Source: Acanthornis magna | Taxonomy: Eukaryota; Chordata; Aves; Passeriformes; Acanthizidae | Length of the DNA stretch: 64,000 nucleotides | Reading direction: 5' to 3' | Assembly: GCA_036785705.1 (NCBI GenBank) | Contig: JAWUZG010000028.1 | Span: 1,612,001 to 1,676,000, forward strand | Shown here: in pieces, positions 34,720 to 48,415 of the stretch | How positions within the stretch are numbered: position 1 is the first letter of the stretch | Layout: every line of letters starts with the position of its first letter | Translations under genes and position numbers: made by a program | The notes under the pieces: generated by a model | Seen by the model: the letters and a program-made list of their open reading frames with translations, nothing else | Told to the model about the DNA's origin: nothing | The model's database searches: none

Positions 34720-35969
34720 GCCCTAATTAGGAAAATGTGAAGATGAAACTGATGTGCAGGCAGAATTAATTTTCATTAATTTAAATGAATTCTTTAAATT
34801 TTAAATTAATTAATTTCAATACAATTGTTTCTATTATGAGATCTGACTGCTAAAGTCAATCATTGGGATCACCTCTGCAACACAGTTGCAGAGCGAAAAG
34901 TATTTTTCCAAGATTAATGCATGAAAATTTGACTGTCACTCTTTCTATTCCTGTTTCCGATTTTATTGCTGTTAGTCTTGGTAAGATCACTTGTTCACCC
35001 TGGACATTCTTTCACTTTTTCCACTAAAAAAAGTCTATAAAGTAGCTTTTAGTTCACGGGGTGATGTAGGTTAAGCCTTGCCAAGTAAACGTGTTTTGAA
35101 ATCGCTAGATTAAAACAGGTTATCAGTGCAGGGTATTGTTAAACTATTTCACCACTAAATGACTCATCTGAGAAGTTAAAAATAGAGTGCCAATGGGTTT
35201 TTGTTGTTCAGTTGTACTGCGACTCTAGAATTATATTATCACGGTTCCGTGGCCAACTCAAAGACCATGTCTCCCTACTGTAAGACTTGACAAGCCTCCC
35301 CCCTGCTCTGAGGCTCTCCAGGCATTTCAGTTGTTTTTATCTGGGGCAGATGTTCACAAGAGACTTTCCACTTCAGCAGGAGGGAATTGATATAATGGAA
35401 AAGAGTCTTCCGTGCTGTTATGAGGGGAAAAATTCCTCGAATTCTAGTCTTACACTCAGAAATGCATTCTGTGATTTTGGTAACTGCAGCTTGAAGACTT
35501 GCACTGAGCACACTTTGAGCGTGTGTTTCTGCTTTCCTGTCTCAAGCAAGCTTGATGAAATACTCCCAGTTATTCACCTTCGATCAGATTTATTTCCTCA
35601 TTCAGGCTAAGCAGTTTTCAGTGTACTCCACAGTCAGATACGTTGAACAGTCAAGGTTCAGTATATACCCACTTCTTCAGTTTTGGTTCATGTCCTTCTG
35701 TATTTTTCTTGGTTTTGTTTCAGTGAGGTCAACAAGAAGAAGGCAATGGGAAAACAGAAGAGGAAAATGTCTGTGTGAATTTGCAGGATGATTTCTGTCC
35801 ATTTGTTTTTGTTTGTCTGAGGTCAGACCCTGACATTTAAGCCTTTTTTTGTTTAGAGAGGAATATTAACACACATCAGTGAGTGTTTTCTCACTTGACA
35901 CCAGCACAAAGTTAGCACAAGCTGCATGTGACAGGAGAAAAGATCAATTCAGCATTGCCCTGCTCTTAC
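34720..35969. other. Unique non-coding sequence
   Basis: The interval 34,762-34,820 is a dense AT stretch of ATTAATT/AAATTTAA motifs that could fold on itself. No gene is seen. Confidence 0.5.
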
Positions 35970-36055
35970 CTCCTCCATCCATGACTCCAAGTCCCCAGAT
36001 TCACAATCTCGGGTGAAGGTCACCCACACCCTTGAGTTTTCCATGCCTCCAAAGG
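35970..36055 (-). other. Exon-like segment, 86 nt
   Basis: On the minus strand it is preceded by TTTTCTGGCTGCCCCCAAG and followed by GAG|GTAAGAGC. The open frame includes MENSRVWVTFTRDCESGD and ends exactly at a codon boundary, so it would join in frame to the 91-nt minus-strand segment at 31,820-31,910. The acceptor ends in AAG, which is weaker than CAG. No family is recognised. Confidence 0.17.
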
Positions 36056-39000
36056 CTTGGGGGCAGCCAGAAAAGAAGTTCAATTTGTGGGACCTGAATG
36101 AGGTTAAGTCTGTGTGAAACAGGGCCTGTGATGCTCCACAGGGAGATCTGCTCTTCCACAGGGATTACTCACCAGAGAGTTTTGCTCAGGACCACCCTCT
36201 CCATTTGTGCAGAGGCTCTGTGGCTCTCCTGGAACCTGGTTACTGGTGCTTTCTGTCTTTTATTCTATAGACTTTTTCTCTGTTCTAAACAGATGAGGTA
36301 TACCCAAAATACCATTTTCAAATATCCTGCCCCAGGAAGAAGGATGTTTAGAGTTAAACTGTGATACCTTTTTAGATGCTGGGGCCCATTAGCCTCCCTT
36401 GAGTTTTGTGTCTGACATTTACAGCTCACTTTCTGAGCAGGTTTTCAGAAGGTGTAATTTTTTATACTCTCTGGTTTCAGTAGCAGCTCTGATTGCTGAC
36501 TATTGTGATGAGGACTAAAAACTCATTTCTTTTGCTCTTCATTTTCACATTCCTGAACAATGACAGGTCAGGAGGTGCTTTGGCTCTGTGGAGAATAACA
36601 TCTGTAACATGAGCTTAATTATTTGATGGGGTACTCCATGCATCCCTATAAAGCGGCTTGGGAGGGGATGGAAAATGGTGGCTCTATTAATTTAGGAGTC
36701 AGATTGGTGAATCAGGTTGATTCAGCCAAGGAGGACCTGCCCTTGAGGCAGTGAATCTCCTGTATGGGACTCCTGAGTATCTACAGCATGTGGATTGCAA
36801 CAGGAGGGAGGAAAGCAAACCAGAATGACAGACTTGTTGAATTAGGGAATGAAGCAAGAGCACCTTGGCATGGTGCAACCTGGTTCTGTGTCAAGAGTAT
36901 CAACCTTCTCAAGGTCTTGAATTTTTGCAAGGCAAAATTTTTATTACTTCAAGTTTTCTATGATCTTTCCCAGAGCCAGATTTGGCCATGGATCTACAGG
37001 TTGGCTTTGTATTCTGGTGTCTCTACTATGAAGTGTTTCAATGTCTCTTGCTTGGGACATCTTTTTTCTCCATGGTGTGATGGTGCTGCTTTCCTGGAAG
37101 GACAGGAATGCTCAGATACAACTGGAGAGCCCACCAGGTAGCTGAGCTTCTCAGAACATGTGGGAGACCCAAGGGGTATCTCATGCAAAAACGTATTTCT
37201 AACACAAGTCAGAGGTGTGCGATGAGCTAAAGAAACGTTTGCATAACCTTGATAGGTCTGTGTAAGAATTAGCTTTTACATCTGGTAAATAAAATACTGT
37301 GTAAACTTTCTGTGACCAAAAGATGATATTAATGCAAAATGAATTGTAATTAATCTTAGTTAACTGCTAATTACCTGTAAAATCTGATTAAAGGGAAAAC
37401 TAAATTTGCCGGCAGTAATTAGTGTTTCAATATGAAGTCTATGTCCATGTAAATATGTCTAGTTCTCCATGTTAATTTATCACCACTGTTATTTATGAGC
37501 TTCTTTTTTTTCTTTCTGCAAAGGTTACAGAGAATGAAGGACAAAATTAGAATAATGAATTCTTGTTTATTAGCACAGCAACAAAACAATTATTGTATAG
37601 ACATTTTATAAAGTCCAACATGATGATATTGTCAAAGAAACATAGTGTTTCAAACATATTAGCATAGAAATAGGCTTGTTTCTTATTATTTCAAGTAGTT
37701 CTGCTTGCACTGGTTTGTCATTCAGCTGTCACTACAAAGGCAACAAACATTCAGTGAGAATTGACCCCCAAGAAAGGACTGGCCATTCTTCTATTCATTG
37801 ACAAATGGATTTTGAAATATTCACATAATGAAATCCCCAGAGAAAATGGACTTTAATAGCTGATGGGGCTTTGTAAAGCAACATTGAATCACAGATGGAC
37901 ATCCAGAGTGAATTTTCAGTGGGGATAGCAGGCGAGTCTATACCCAGTTACAGTGTGATTGAAAGGAGTAGGACATGTAATTCCTCAGTCTGACAGGTAG
38001 CAAGTCTTTTCTCTGTCTTTTTAGCACAAATACGTTAACTACCTTGTCCTCCATCAAATTGCCTTAAAAATATTCCTATACCAGGAAAAGTTGGTAGGAA
38101 TCATGTTCAACAGCAAAAAGAGCAATCTATAAAGTATTCCTTGTAGAAAACTCTCAAGCCTACACACTTCCACACAACAAGCTGTTACTCAGAGCAGCCC
38201 CCATGCTCATGGTGGAGTTAGATAGTGCTGCATCTGCATCTGCACTGAGGGGGAAATGCACACAGCCTGTCCCAGCCATCTCAGGACAATTTCCATGCTG
38301 CAGGATCGTTTTCTGTGGAAGTAATTACATCTTTGGATCAACAACCTGAGCAATACTCTTAAGCACTCAAATAGAAAATGTCCAGGGGGGTTATTCTACT
38401 ATCCTGTAGGGGATACAGAAAATCACTCTGTGACCGCCTCCTGCATTGGAAAAATAACATGATAACCCTCTCCCTTCTATACCTTACCAAACTGATTATC
38501 AGAAGCTTGATAGAATCAGGTGGTGTGAGAACAACAAAGAGAAAAGCTGCCAGAATATCTTCAAAGCCACCCCAAGAAAAAAATGGTTCTTAACCAAATA
38601 ACCAGTGAGTTCTACACATAGAAATATTGCAGTGTGATTTACTTTCTCTGATGTTCCAAATACCCTCCTGGAGTTATGTGAGTGAAACATTGACTTTGCA
38701 CCAAAATACTTCTCTGCTGATAATTGGAAAAGGACAGAAAAGCTGGTACTCAGAGAATCAGCAAACAACTACTTTATCTCTGTCTCGCTGAGCCTGGTTC
38801 TCAAGGGGATATACAAAATACCTTTGAGGAAAGCGATTTGGGATAAAGTGCATAACTTTGCTCGATATTAGAAATACAGACACAACAGCTTCATTTTTAT
38901 TTTGAATTGCAACTTTTTTCTTAGCCTTTTTTCTTGATAAACCCTTTCCGTTCCACTTTCTGTCCAAGTGATAAGGAAATGAGCCTTATCACCTCTTGCC

Positions 39001-41152
39001 TTGATTACCCTTCATGACGCTTTTCTCTCAAGTTGTTCAGCTGATTAACATAACTAAACGAAATTCAGAGCAGTGTGTCCTGCTTTGTACTGAGATTGAA
39101 GTTTGCTGCCTCTGTTTCAGCCAAAACTCTATCAATTGCTCTATGAAAGATATTAAAATCTTCAAATCTTGCCAGGCTTACATGGATAAAACATGGATTT
39201 AGATGTTTACAACAAGGCTACTGCTAGCTCCCTCTTGAAATTGCTCTCCCTTGAGAGCAAGGGAGCAAAAGTTGAGATGGGATTTGTCATTCAAGTAGGA
39301 ACTGGAAGGATATCAAAGCAACTCGCTGGATGTGACTCTCTCTGTTTCTCCTTGGATTAAGGGAGTATGGATGTTCTCCTAGAAGATAAGTACCACCATG
39401 CTTTGCTTATACAAAATTTAAGTGAGAAAACTAAAAGTTTTCAGCAAGATCTCCAAAGAAAAGCAGTTCTGAAGTAGGCTTTTAACACTGTCCTAACATG
39501 CCCAAAGATTATTGTATCAATGGTTAATTCCTAAATGATCTCATGACATTTATTATTCATGACTATTAAATCATCTGTGTGAGCCTCTTTGAAAATTTGT
39601 ACTGACACATAAATCAAGGTGGAACAGAATTTGTTCCTGTACAGAGAAATTGATAAACCATTTATGTAACTTAAGTATGATTATATCCTTGATTATTTAT
39701 ACACAATCTCATAATTTTCAAGATCTAACCATTTGTTATAGAGAACCAAATCTCTTAGAAAGATAAATAGACAATATACACACAAAACCCCCAAAGAAAC
39801 AAACAAAAAACTCCCCAGGAAAAATATTCTGGTAAATCCTGGGGCCTGTAATTTCTAGTATTTAATCTGTATTCCACTGTTACAGGATTAACTGGACAAT
39901 GCACAATAAACAGTATCTCACACCCTGAATCCTCAGTGAGGGGTCCTGAACTGAACAAAGACAGCTAAATCCTTATCTTTTTCTTTCCATTAATGTTGAC
40001 TTAGCCAAAAAGAAGGGACTCAGTATTATAAACTAATGACTTGACGACTCATTTCTGTAATAGTATTGACATGGAGTTTGAAGATGGTCAGGTTGTGCAT
40101 CTATGGGACTGTGTTATTCTATTCCTGTCACCTTTGTCCTTTCTTCATTTCTCTTCCATGTTCAGTTATTCCATGTAATTCAAATAAAGCTCTACTTGTA
40201 TTTAAGTTGGGGTGATGCACCAATCACGATGCCTGAAACTGTGAAAGCAATTTCAGACAGAACCTTTTGCAACAGACATAATGTTGCAGTGGAGACTGTT
40301 CTTACATGTGCAAAACATTGCAAGGGCATTGTAACAGATCCTTTGTGGCAGATTTTCAGGCTACTCTGTTTGTTCTCATTTTGGGATGAGAAGGCATCTC
40401 ATTCCTTTTATTGAGGGGAGCAGGAGGTGAGCTCAATATCCTTTAAAGAAATGTTCTATTTGTTTAGGGGTTGTAGGGTTGTTGTTTTTTTTTTTCCCAG
40501 CTGTATTTCTCTGCAGTGATTTCCTTTGGTATTTAATCATATTTAAAATTCACTCATTTGATTGTATTTTTCAGAAACTGTTGCAACAGTAGCTCATATT
40601 CACCAGATACAAGCCCAAATGATTTTGGTCATTAGTTACCAGAGAAACTCTTCTTCTACTCTTCACTTATGTCTTATACAGAAACAGTTGTAAAATTGCA
40701 TCTCTGCTTTGTCTGCTCCGTAGATAATAATTGCTAATTCTGAAAGCCTGGAACACTGATGCTTCCTTGGCAGTACAGCCCAATAGAAAAGCCTACAGAG
40801 GTTTCTGCCTATTTAGAGGGCAGGGAGTGTGACTGTGTTTCATTCCTGTAGTGCAGCTCAGTTTCTCTCTAGAAATCCATGAAGAATACGTGAATTGATG
40901 CTTTCATGCCTGCTTGGTTTTGTTCCAGTACTGCTAATACAACTTAAATTCTCTGTAAATAGGACTGGAGTTACACAACAGTAGTTTACCACTTCGGAAA
41001 ATTTCAACTACTAGGAATTCTTTGTCACTGTTTACTCTTGTAGCTCAGATCCAAACTTCTTCCAGTCAAAATTGTCTAGAAACAAGAGACTGAGAAAAAG
41101 GGAAAAAAAATCGATTACTTATGTAACTCCTTTTTCTCGCTCTCTCTTGCAG
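36056..41152. other. Unique non-coding sequence
   Basis: No gene, RNA or transposon is recognised. A hairpin at 39,241-39,268 is described in the findings. Confidence 0.5.
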
Positions 41153-41192
41153 AGCTTTTAATAGTTTTTTCTTAAACCCTCCAGCCTTCCAG
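41153..41192 (+). other. Exon-like segment, 40 nt
   Basis: This has the best pair of splice signals in the window: a long pyrimidine tract and acceptor (CTTTTTCTCGCTCTCTCTTGCAG, shown here only in outline as CTCTCTCTTGCAG) and an ideal donor CCAG|GTGAGTTC. One frame is open (A/GCT start, reading AFNSFFLNPPAFQ) and ends at a codon boundary; the other two have stops. It would be a short internal exon of an unidentified plus-strand transcript. No neighbouring exon could be paired with it with confidence. Confidence 0.28.
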
Positions 41193-42671
41193 GTGAGTTC
41201 ATTTGGTAAGGAACTGTTATATCCTGCAGTAACAAATACCTTTTTTCTCAGAAGATCTAATTCCAGCACACCTGAGTCGATGGGAGATGTAGGAAAATGT
41301 TGTTCCAGAGTCCTGAACTGGACCCCTGGCTTGCTGCAATCTTTCATGCCTGGCCTTGCATCCTTGCAGCTCAAATTCCTACTGATTGTCCTGTTATGAC
41401 AATTGAATATTTTCAAACCACTTAAAATACCCCCAAGACATGAGCAAAACTTAAGAATATCTCCATGAATAGCAACAACTTGCATGGCCAGGAGCAACTG
41501 AGGTTTCCACTTGTGGTAGGAAATACTGATCGCATGGTCCCTTTGACCAACACTGAAAGCTCTATCCACTAATTTTGAAGCAGTCTGCTTTAATTCCTCT
41601 TCTTTTCATGAATATTCTGTGCAACAGTGATTTCAGAAATTATTGTCCCACATTGTAGAGAATAAGTGTCTTTATTAAACAAAACCAGCCACACCAATGA
41701 GCAGATGGTGTTTTCTCTCCAGCCCTGGGCTAGAGCTATGTTCTTTCCCAGGCCCTGTTGCTGAACTTGGGGGTTTCACACAGCAGGATCATACTGAGAA
41801 ATGTATTTGAGGGATAAGGTTCATGAACCTGTCTCTCCTACAGAATATTTTGCACCAGGGTGATGCACAGAAGTGGACAAATGCACCTGTGACAGGGAAG
41901 TGTATCTTGTAACGTTGATGCAATTGAAATGCAGCAAAACTGTCATTTATAGGTAAAACCTTTAATCTGAATATGGAAAAGCACAGATTTGAGAAAAGGG
42001 CAAACCTGCAGGTTCTTTAATATCTTGTAATAATCAGAAAAGGGAATTTATAGGATGAGGTGAAAAAATGTCTTTTGTCTCATGGGACAACCTGTACTTG
42101 AACATTTTTAGATGGTGAAAAGTACAAAATGAGAAATGACTGAAACTGTCAGGTGAATTTTCCTATGGACAATTTAGGGACAGTTCCATAGTGATTGAAT
42201 GGGGTGAAGTGTGTCTTTCTTCTGATGATCATTATCAAAGAACTGGTCAAATCTCTAACCAGATTAAAAGGTCTTTGGTTATTAGGCATTGGCTAAGGAG
42301 CTGTAACAGTGCTCTCTTTATGCAGGAGGCATGTGGAGGTTTTGGCACCAGGGACTAGGTTTTTTTTTTTCCTCCTAGTGCTGAGATTTAGCTCTGATTA
42401 CTGAGGCTGATTCTTCTTTTTTGTAAGAGACAAAAGCAGCCAAGGACTCTGTCCATTAAAGGCAAACTGTATCGGAATGACTGGTGATCCTGTGTTGGAA
42501 ATCAGCAATGGGCTACTGCTGGCTTTAGAATGAAAAAAAAATCCTGATAACATCACTGATGGAAGACTATCCTGTCTACATCTTTGAAATTCACAAGAAA
42601 AACAAAGGGAGACTTCACTGCTGAATTAATCAACACAGGCTGAACTTCTCTCCAGCAAACTGCTTATCTTC
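41193..42671. other. Unique non-coding sequence
   Basis: No feature is recognised. Confidence 0.5.
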
Positions 42672-42731
42672 AAAAGGAAAAAGGAAAGAAAAGAATAAAA
42701 GAAAAAGGAAAAAAAAAAAAAAAAGAAAAAA
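42672..42731 (+). repeat. Polypurine tract
   Basis: Sixty bases of almost only A and G (one T at 42696, two C near the right end), including a long A run, precede a donor-like CAG|GTAAGG. Such tracts can form triplex DNA. An acceptor-like CTTCTCTCCAG lies to the left, but the A run makes a coding exon unlikely. Confidence 0.85.
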
Positions 42732-45700
42732 CCAAGGAAGCAGGTAAGGATGATGACAGGAGTGTAAAATGAAAGTTACAGAAAACAACAGACCCTGAGC
42801 AAGCTTTATGCACTTCTGGTGCAAGAAGACAGATAAGATTAAATCCCTCAGCTTCACAAGAAAAGAGTAGAACAATCTGCTCTGGGCTATTGCAACACCA
42901 GAAGGATGTGTGAGGGTCTGAGACAAGCTTCAACAGCTTTCAGTGCTGATTTCCAAGTGCCTTTTTGGCTCCTAATTCCTCTAGGCTTCTAATTTGCCTG
43001 TTACTTTAACTCAGCCTGAGGGCTAATTGTGTGCTTGAAGAATCCATTAGAAAATAAATGGCCTAGCAGGGCAACCCAGCAAGATGTGCTGAACGAATGC
43101 TGAAGGCAGAAATAACAAGTGTTTTCACAAAATCTAAGGAGGAGAAGGTGACAGCAAATAGCTCTTGCAGCCACAGCCTGCTCCAGTCGGTGCCTTCCTC
43201 CTCCTGCTCCCCACAGGAGCCTGAGCCCCAAAAGGACTGGTGCTGGTTTTCCCTGCTGGAGGTTTCTGGAAGTTTATTCCGTGTGAACTGTTCCTCTCAG
43301 CTATTCTAAGGCTCTAAAGGAGGTGTGATCAATGACAAGTCAGGGGAGTGATAGGGTTCCTAATTCAGATCATGTCCTGTAGTGGATTTTGTATTATCAG
43401 GGTATGCATATAAACTGTGCAATCTGAGCTAGGTTTTCCTTTCCTTTAAAATGCATAGATAATGTTAGAAATGGAACATATTTAACTGAAGTTAATAATT
43501 TTGGGTCAGATTCTCACTGAGTGCCAAACAGCGCTGACTTTCTGTGGAGATGCTGAGCTATCAGAGCTGACAGACAGACCCAGAAGGAACAGGAGTTTGT
43601 TTGGTGCACTGCCTCACACTTCTGGTCAAGCTGGGATTATCATACTGCCTAGGGCAATTAGTCAACTTCATTAGCTCCCTAATTTCTTTTTCGGTGTTTT
43701 GAAATTACAGGATGTAATTAGTGTGTTTTCTCCTAATGTGGACTGCATGCAGTTTTCTTTTCCCTTAATGTCCATGAGGATCTCCAGGGGAATGGGAAGG
43801 CCTCAGGACCATGGATCTGCTCCTGCTCCTTCCCATTCCAAAGCCTGTCACATCCACAGTGCTGTGCAAACGATCATTTTTTCTCTCTACGGCAGTTCTG
43901 AAGCAAAAATGAAAAATGGTTCTTTCCCAAGGGCTGGGGAAAAGTTAATAGCTTTGAACCAAATGAGAAGGGTTGTTGTCTGTCTTGGTTTGTGCTCAGT
44001 ATACCTTTGAAAAGAGACAGCAGCAGACTCATTTTGAAAACATCACAAGTCAAAAAATCAACTTTCTATTAATCAAATGCTTTGTCAGAAACCCTTTCTG
44101 CTGTTGCTCTTATTAATGTAGCATTTTGCCTCTGAAGCTTTGGCTGGCTCTGGCTCTGCTTCGCCCCTGCCCCTTGGGAACGCAGTTCTGGCCCACTTCA
44201 GTCAATGCCAAAGCTGCTTTGCAGTCTCAGTCCTTCACTGAGCCCCCACAAGGGTTTGTCTGTGCCTGCACCAGTGCAGGAGGCTAGGAAAAGCTGCCTT
44301 TTTTATTTTCCCACCACAGCCTACAATTAAAAGATCTTTAGGCTGTTTGGCATTAGTGAAGGTGTCCTGCAGTCCTCCGTGTCAGTATTCCAGCTGCAGC
44401 TTCGTAAACTGATGTTCTGGCTTAGAAAAAGAATTTATGTGGAGTCAGATATCTGAGATTAAAGCTAAAATGCTGTTTGAATGCTTTTGTGTGGTGTCAT
44501 GAATATAGATCAGCTGAAACTCTCCATGTATCTGTCTGTCTAATCATATACCTACTTCTTGAATCAATAAAGTTAAGCACATGGAAATCTATTTGAAATA
44601 CAAATCCAGACAAAAGACACTTACTTTCTTTAATCTTGGACCAATACTTGGCTATTTCATTAATATATTATCTCTGAAAGGTAACTGGGTTTGTCAGAGT
44701 TGAAATAAGATTAAATGGATCAGCTATTGTAGTTCATCTGTTAAATCACAGCACTTTGCTCTCAGTTTGTAAAATACTCTCCAGACTAATGAAGTAGGGT
44801 CAATCACATGCATTTTTTTTCTGGAACCAAATTGCCATTAATTGTGTCATCAATTGCATGGATAGGTCAATAAATGTTGCCATTACACATTGACTGCTGC
44901 AGTGCCAGAAGATGAGCCATTTTCTCATGATGTGGTGCAGATTTAGGCTCTGCACAGTTCACTGTCTAATTTCTGCATTGGAGGAGCTCCCCACACAGCA
45001 TGCAGTTTCCTGCTGGAATATCCCGGTCACCTGCAAGAGCCCCATGGCTGGAATGGCTGGCTTAGCCACGGGCAGCTGGTATTTAGCACTGTGGGAGATG
45101 TGGGAATCCCATTCCCACAGATGCCTCTGTAACTTCAGCGTATTGAGCAACTCCTGAAGAAACATTTATTATTCACAGTTGTGCTGTTTGGGTTTGCGGT
45201 GGACGAGAACATTTGTGATAAGTAATGCGTGCAATGTGTAGAGTGGCTGCTGCAGTGATTGCATCAGGGCACACATTGGGTATTTAATTTGCTAATAAAA
45301 TTAACCAGGAACGGGAGGGAGGGAGGGACTGTGTTGGCGGTGGTACCACACATCCTGGTTGAGGTTTCCAGGGACATCAGACGATGCAGAGCCATCTGCT
45401 GTGACACACACACCTCTGACACTGCAGAGAGGTTTAACCAGGCTGAGGAGACACAGACAGTGACCTTGGGAAGGATTTCAGAGGGGCAGGGGAGAGGAGG
45501 TGAAAAGGAGAGAAGGAAAGAGCTGCCACCTCTCAAAGGGGGTGGGGTAGATGTTACTTACATTAGAGGCTTGGGTAAATGAGATCTCATCACAGTTTTT
45601 TTTTCTATATTAAAGCTTTTTTTTCTTTAATTCAGTTTTTTATATCTGTTTCTTTTGTTAAGATTCGATAATCTTTGACCAATCTGATCACTTCTACTAA

Positions 45701-48415
45701 CCTCAGGTTTCAGTCTTCAGAGAGAAAAGTGTCACTGCCAAAACCAGCAGGGTTCTGGGTATAAGTGCTACTGGTGCAGAACCTGCTGTGAAATGCCTTC
45801 AAAAGAGGGGGAATAAGTCGATATTTTCTGAAGAGCAGAAATGGGTAGGGTCTCATCAACTTTGGGGCTCCGTAAGGCACCAAAGTTACACTACACTTTT
45901 TATTTGTGGATATGTGTGGAAGAAACATCTCTGTCTAGCAACGAGGCTCAAGTTTGTCATTTGTTTGGGTATTTTTGTTTGCTCATGTGGGGGTTTTTGG
46001 TTTTCTGTTTTTTTTTAAAATATGCTCTTTTTTCCTATTTTGTGTGGGTGAAAACCCAAGAACTGAGCAAGTTCTTGGTAAAAAAAGATAGAGCTTCTAA
46101 GCAAACTGCAAAGAGATGAGAGCATTTTCCATTCTCCCACTTCCCCAAGGAATGTGCTAACCATTCAGCAGTTAGCTGCTCTGGGCTGGATTTCTCTCAG
46201 CCTTTCTTGTTGCAGCTGCATAAACAATTAAATATTAATTGGACTAGGAAAACAAATTGGCCATGTGCAGAATAAAGACATTCACCTGGGACATGAGTGG
46301 CCAAGTTCAGCTCTCAACTCTGAGACTGGTAGATTTTTCTGACCTACTTCTGAGTTGATGATTTCAGTCACCTGAATATATTTACCTCTCTTTGTTGCTT
46401 TTGCCGGTCGTCTCTCATGTTCAGACCACTCTAAATGCAAAACACCTTTCCTAAAGATTTCATCAAAATTAGCACATTCCCAGCACAAGTGTTACTTTCT
46501 GGGACTAGATTGTGGCAGGTTCAACACTTTTGTTTCAAAAAATTTGACTAGCTCTAAAGTGTTAGAAATATTTATTTAAATGGACCTTCTGCCACATTTT
46601 TTTTTTTTTCCCAGATGAACCTTGGAAGATGAAGGATAAAAATATGTGCCTGTTAACTTCCTCTGCCCCTTTTACTGGGAGGATAAATATTATGTTACCT
46701 TTTGCAAGTTTCAAGATGTTTTCTTAGCACAAGGCATAGCATGTGCTATTTTTCTGTCCAGATATAGTAGCTTCTGGATATTCAAATACTGCATTTGTTG
46801 CCTCAGAAGTGCTCACAATCCCTTTTATTTTATCAGCACATAGAGTGCAAAAAAAGGTCAAAGTGAGGAAGATGGTGTGATAAAATGTCATACCTAATTC
46901 AAAAATCAAACAAAGACCAGTTGTCAAAAAAACGTCCCGGAGATGGTTATAAATTATGGATCCATACAGAATGGAACTAAGTTCTGGTTTTTGCACTTTG
47001 AGTACTTTTCATATACCAAAATGCTATTATGACGTAACTTCTGATGTATATTCAGGCTAACGTGTACTTTGCATTCCCAATGGAGTGGAACTACATTAAG
47101 GACATTGCTCAAAGAGTACTCTTGACTAATATAATTATCTTTACGTCATTTTCAACTTTGAATTTGATCTCTTTCTGTCTCAGAAAGGTTAATTATCAAA
47201 TGTCCCCTGTTTGCTTCTCATAAGATTATACATTAGCTACTGGAAAAAATTCGGAGTCAGAATGTTCTGAAAACCAATCTTAATTGTTCTCTGTACCCTG
47301 TGAATCTTCTTTGAAGTTAGCAGGGCTGGTGTGGGAAGAAGGTCATTTGGTTACTGCTTTTGCTGCCTGCTGCAGCTCATCTTAAAATTTTAACCTGGGT
47401 AGGGCACAAGGGGATTCCTCCGGAGAGCTCAGTTGTGAAAAGGGCACAAGTTTCCCAAGAATTCTCAGAGAAGAGCTTGGGTTCTTGTTGTCATCGTTTT
47501 TAACACTGTTATAACAAGTGTGCTCTCTGTCAGTAGTGCAACAACTTAGAATGCAGTTAAATTCAGCTGGGCAGCAACACTTCCCAAAAATTGCTATCCA
47601 GTGAAGCAAATAGATGAAGTGTGGGGAGTTTTTTGTTTTGTTGTATATTTCCTTATTGTTAAATGAAATTATTAAAAGCCAAGCCATACACACTTTTCTT
47701 AGAGCTGTTTTAATCAGTAAACCTGCAGTAAAACTTGTATTACAGGGGAATCTGTCATAGGAGGATGGAAATGATCAGAGAGGTTGGAGACATGCAAGTA
47801 GGAATTTCAGAGGAAGGGAAAATGTGTTTCTTAATGCAGGCCAGGTTCAGAGCTGAGCCCCAAAGTGACATTCAGCTTTTGTCACTGGAGGTACAGTAAA
47901 GGGCAAGGAGGCAAACTGTATTAATCAGGGGTCTGTTCTGATTTTGTAATTTCTGATGGTCTCTTGCTTTAAAAGAGTGTGACTTTGCCACCAGCACGAT
48001 GTTAAGGACAAAGCCTCCAAGATCTTCAAGTCATTCAACTTCACACTTGTTTCTCCCTTGCCCAACTTGTGCTCTGGGCAGTGCATTACAATTCCAAAGA
48101 GCTCCTGAGCAGTTCCACTGCTGGGGCAGTGACCGGAGCAGGCATCAGAGAAATGCCTCACAGTGAGAGATGAGTGGAACATTGTCCCTCAGCCCACACT
48201 CAGCACTGGGAGATTGCAGCAACACTGCAGGGAACTGATATTTTCGCATGCAATGTTTCTTCTTTGCATATTTTTGCCCCACCAAAGAAAGCCCAGCTGC
48301 CCGGACAGTGCTCACTGGTATTTGCCTTGAGCTACCAATGTGTTGACTGTGCTGGGCAAGTAAAGCATCAAAGAGGGTTCAGTCATTGCAGAGATGTCAG
48401 CCTCAGGTGTTTATG
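42732..48415. other. Unique non-coding sequence
   Basis: No gene or transposon is recognised. It contains the G-rich motif at 45,313-45,327 and a polypurine patch at about 45,478-45,522. Confidence 0.5.
45313..45327 (+). repeat. G-quadruplex motif (GGGA)n
   Basis: GGGAGGGAGGGAGGG has four G triplets with single-base loops, the most stable class of intramolecular quadruplex motif. Confidence 0.9.

Noticed and set aside
41066..41569. Minus-strand frame whose LRKK...SLPNEL...FKKKLLKAL order resembles the end of non-LTR reverse transcriptases
   Set aside because: The likeness is a handful of residues, no CR1 nucleotide match is seen, the frame starts at GTG rather than ATG, and it overlaps a better plus-strand exon candidate.
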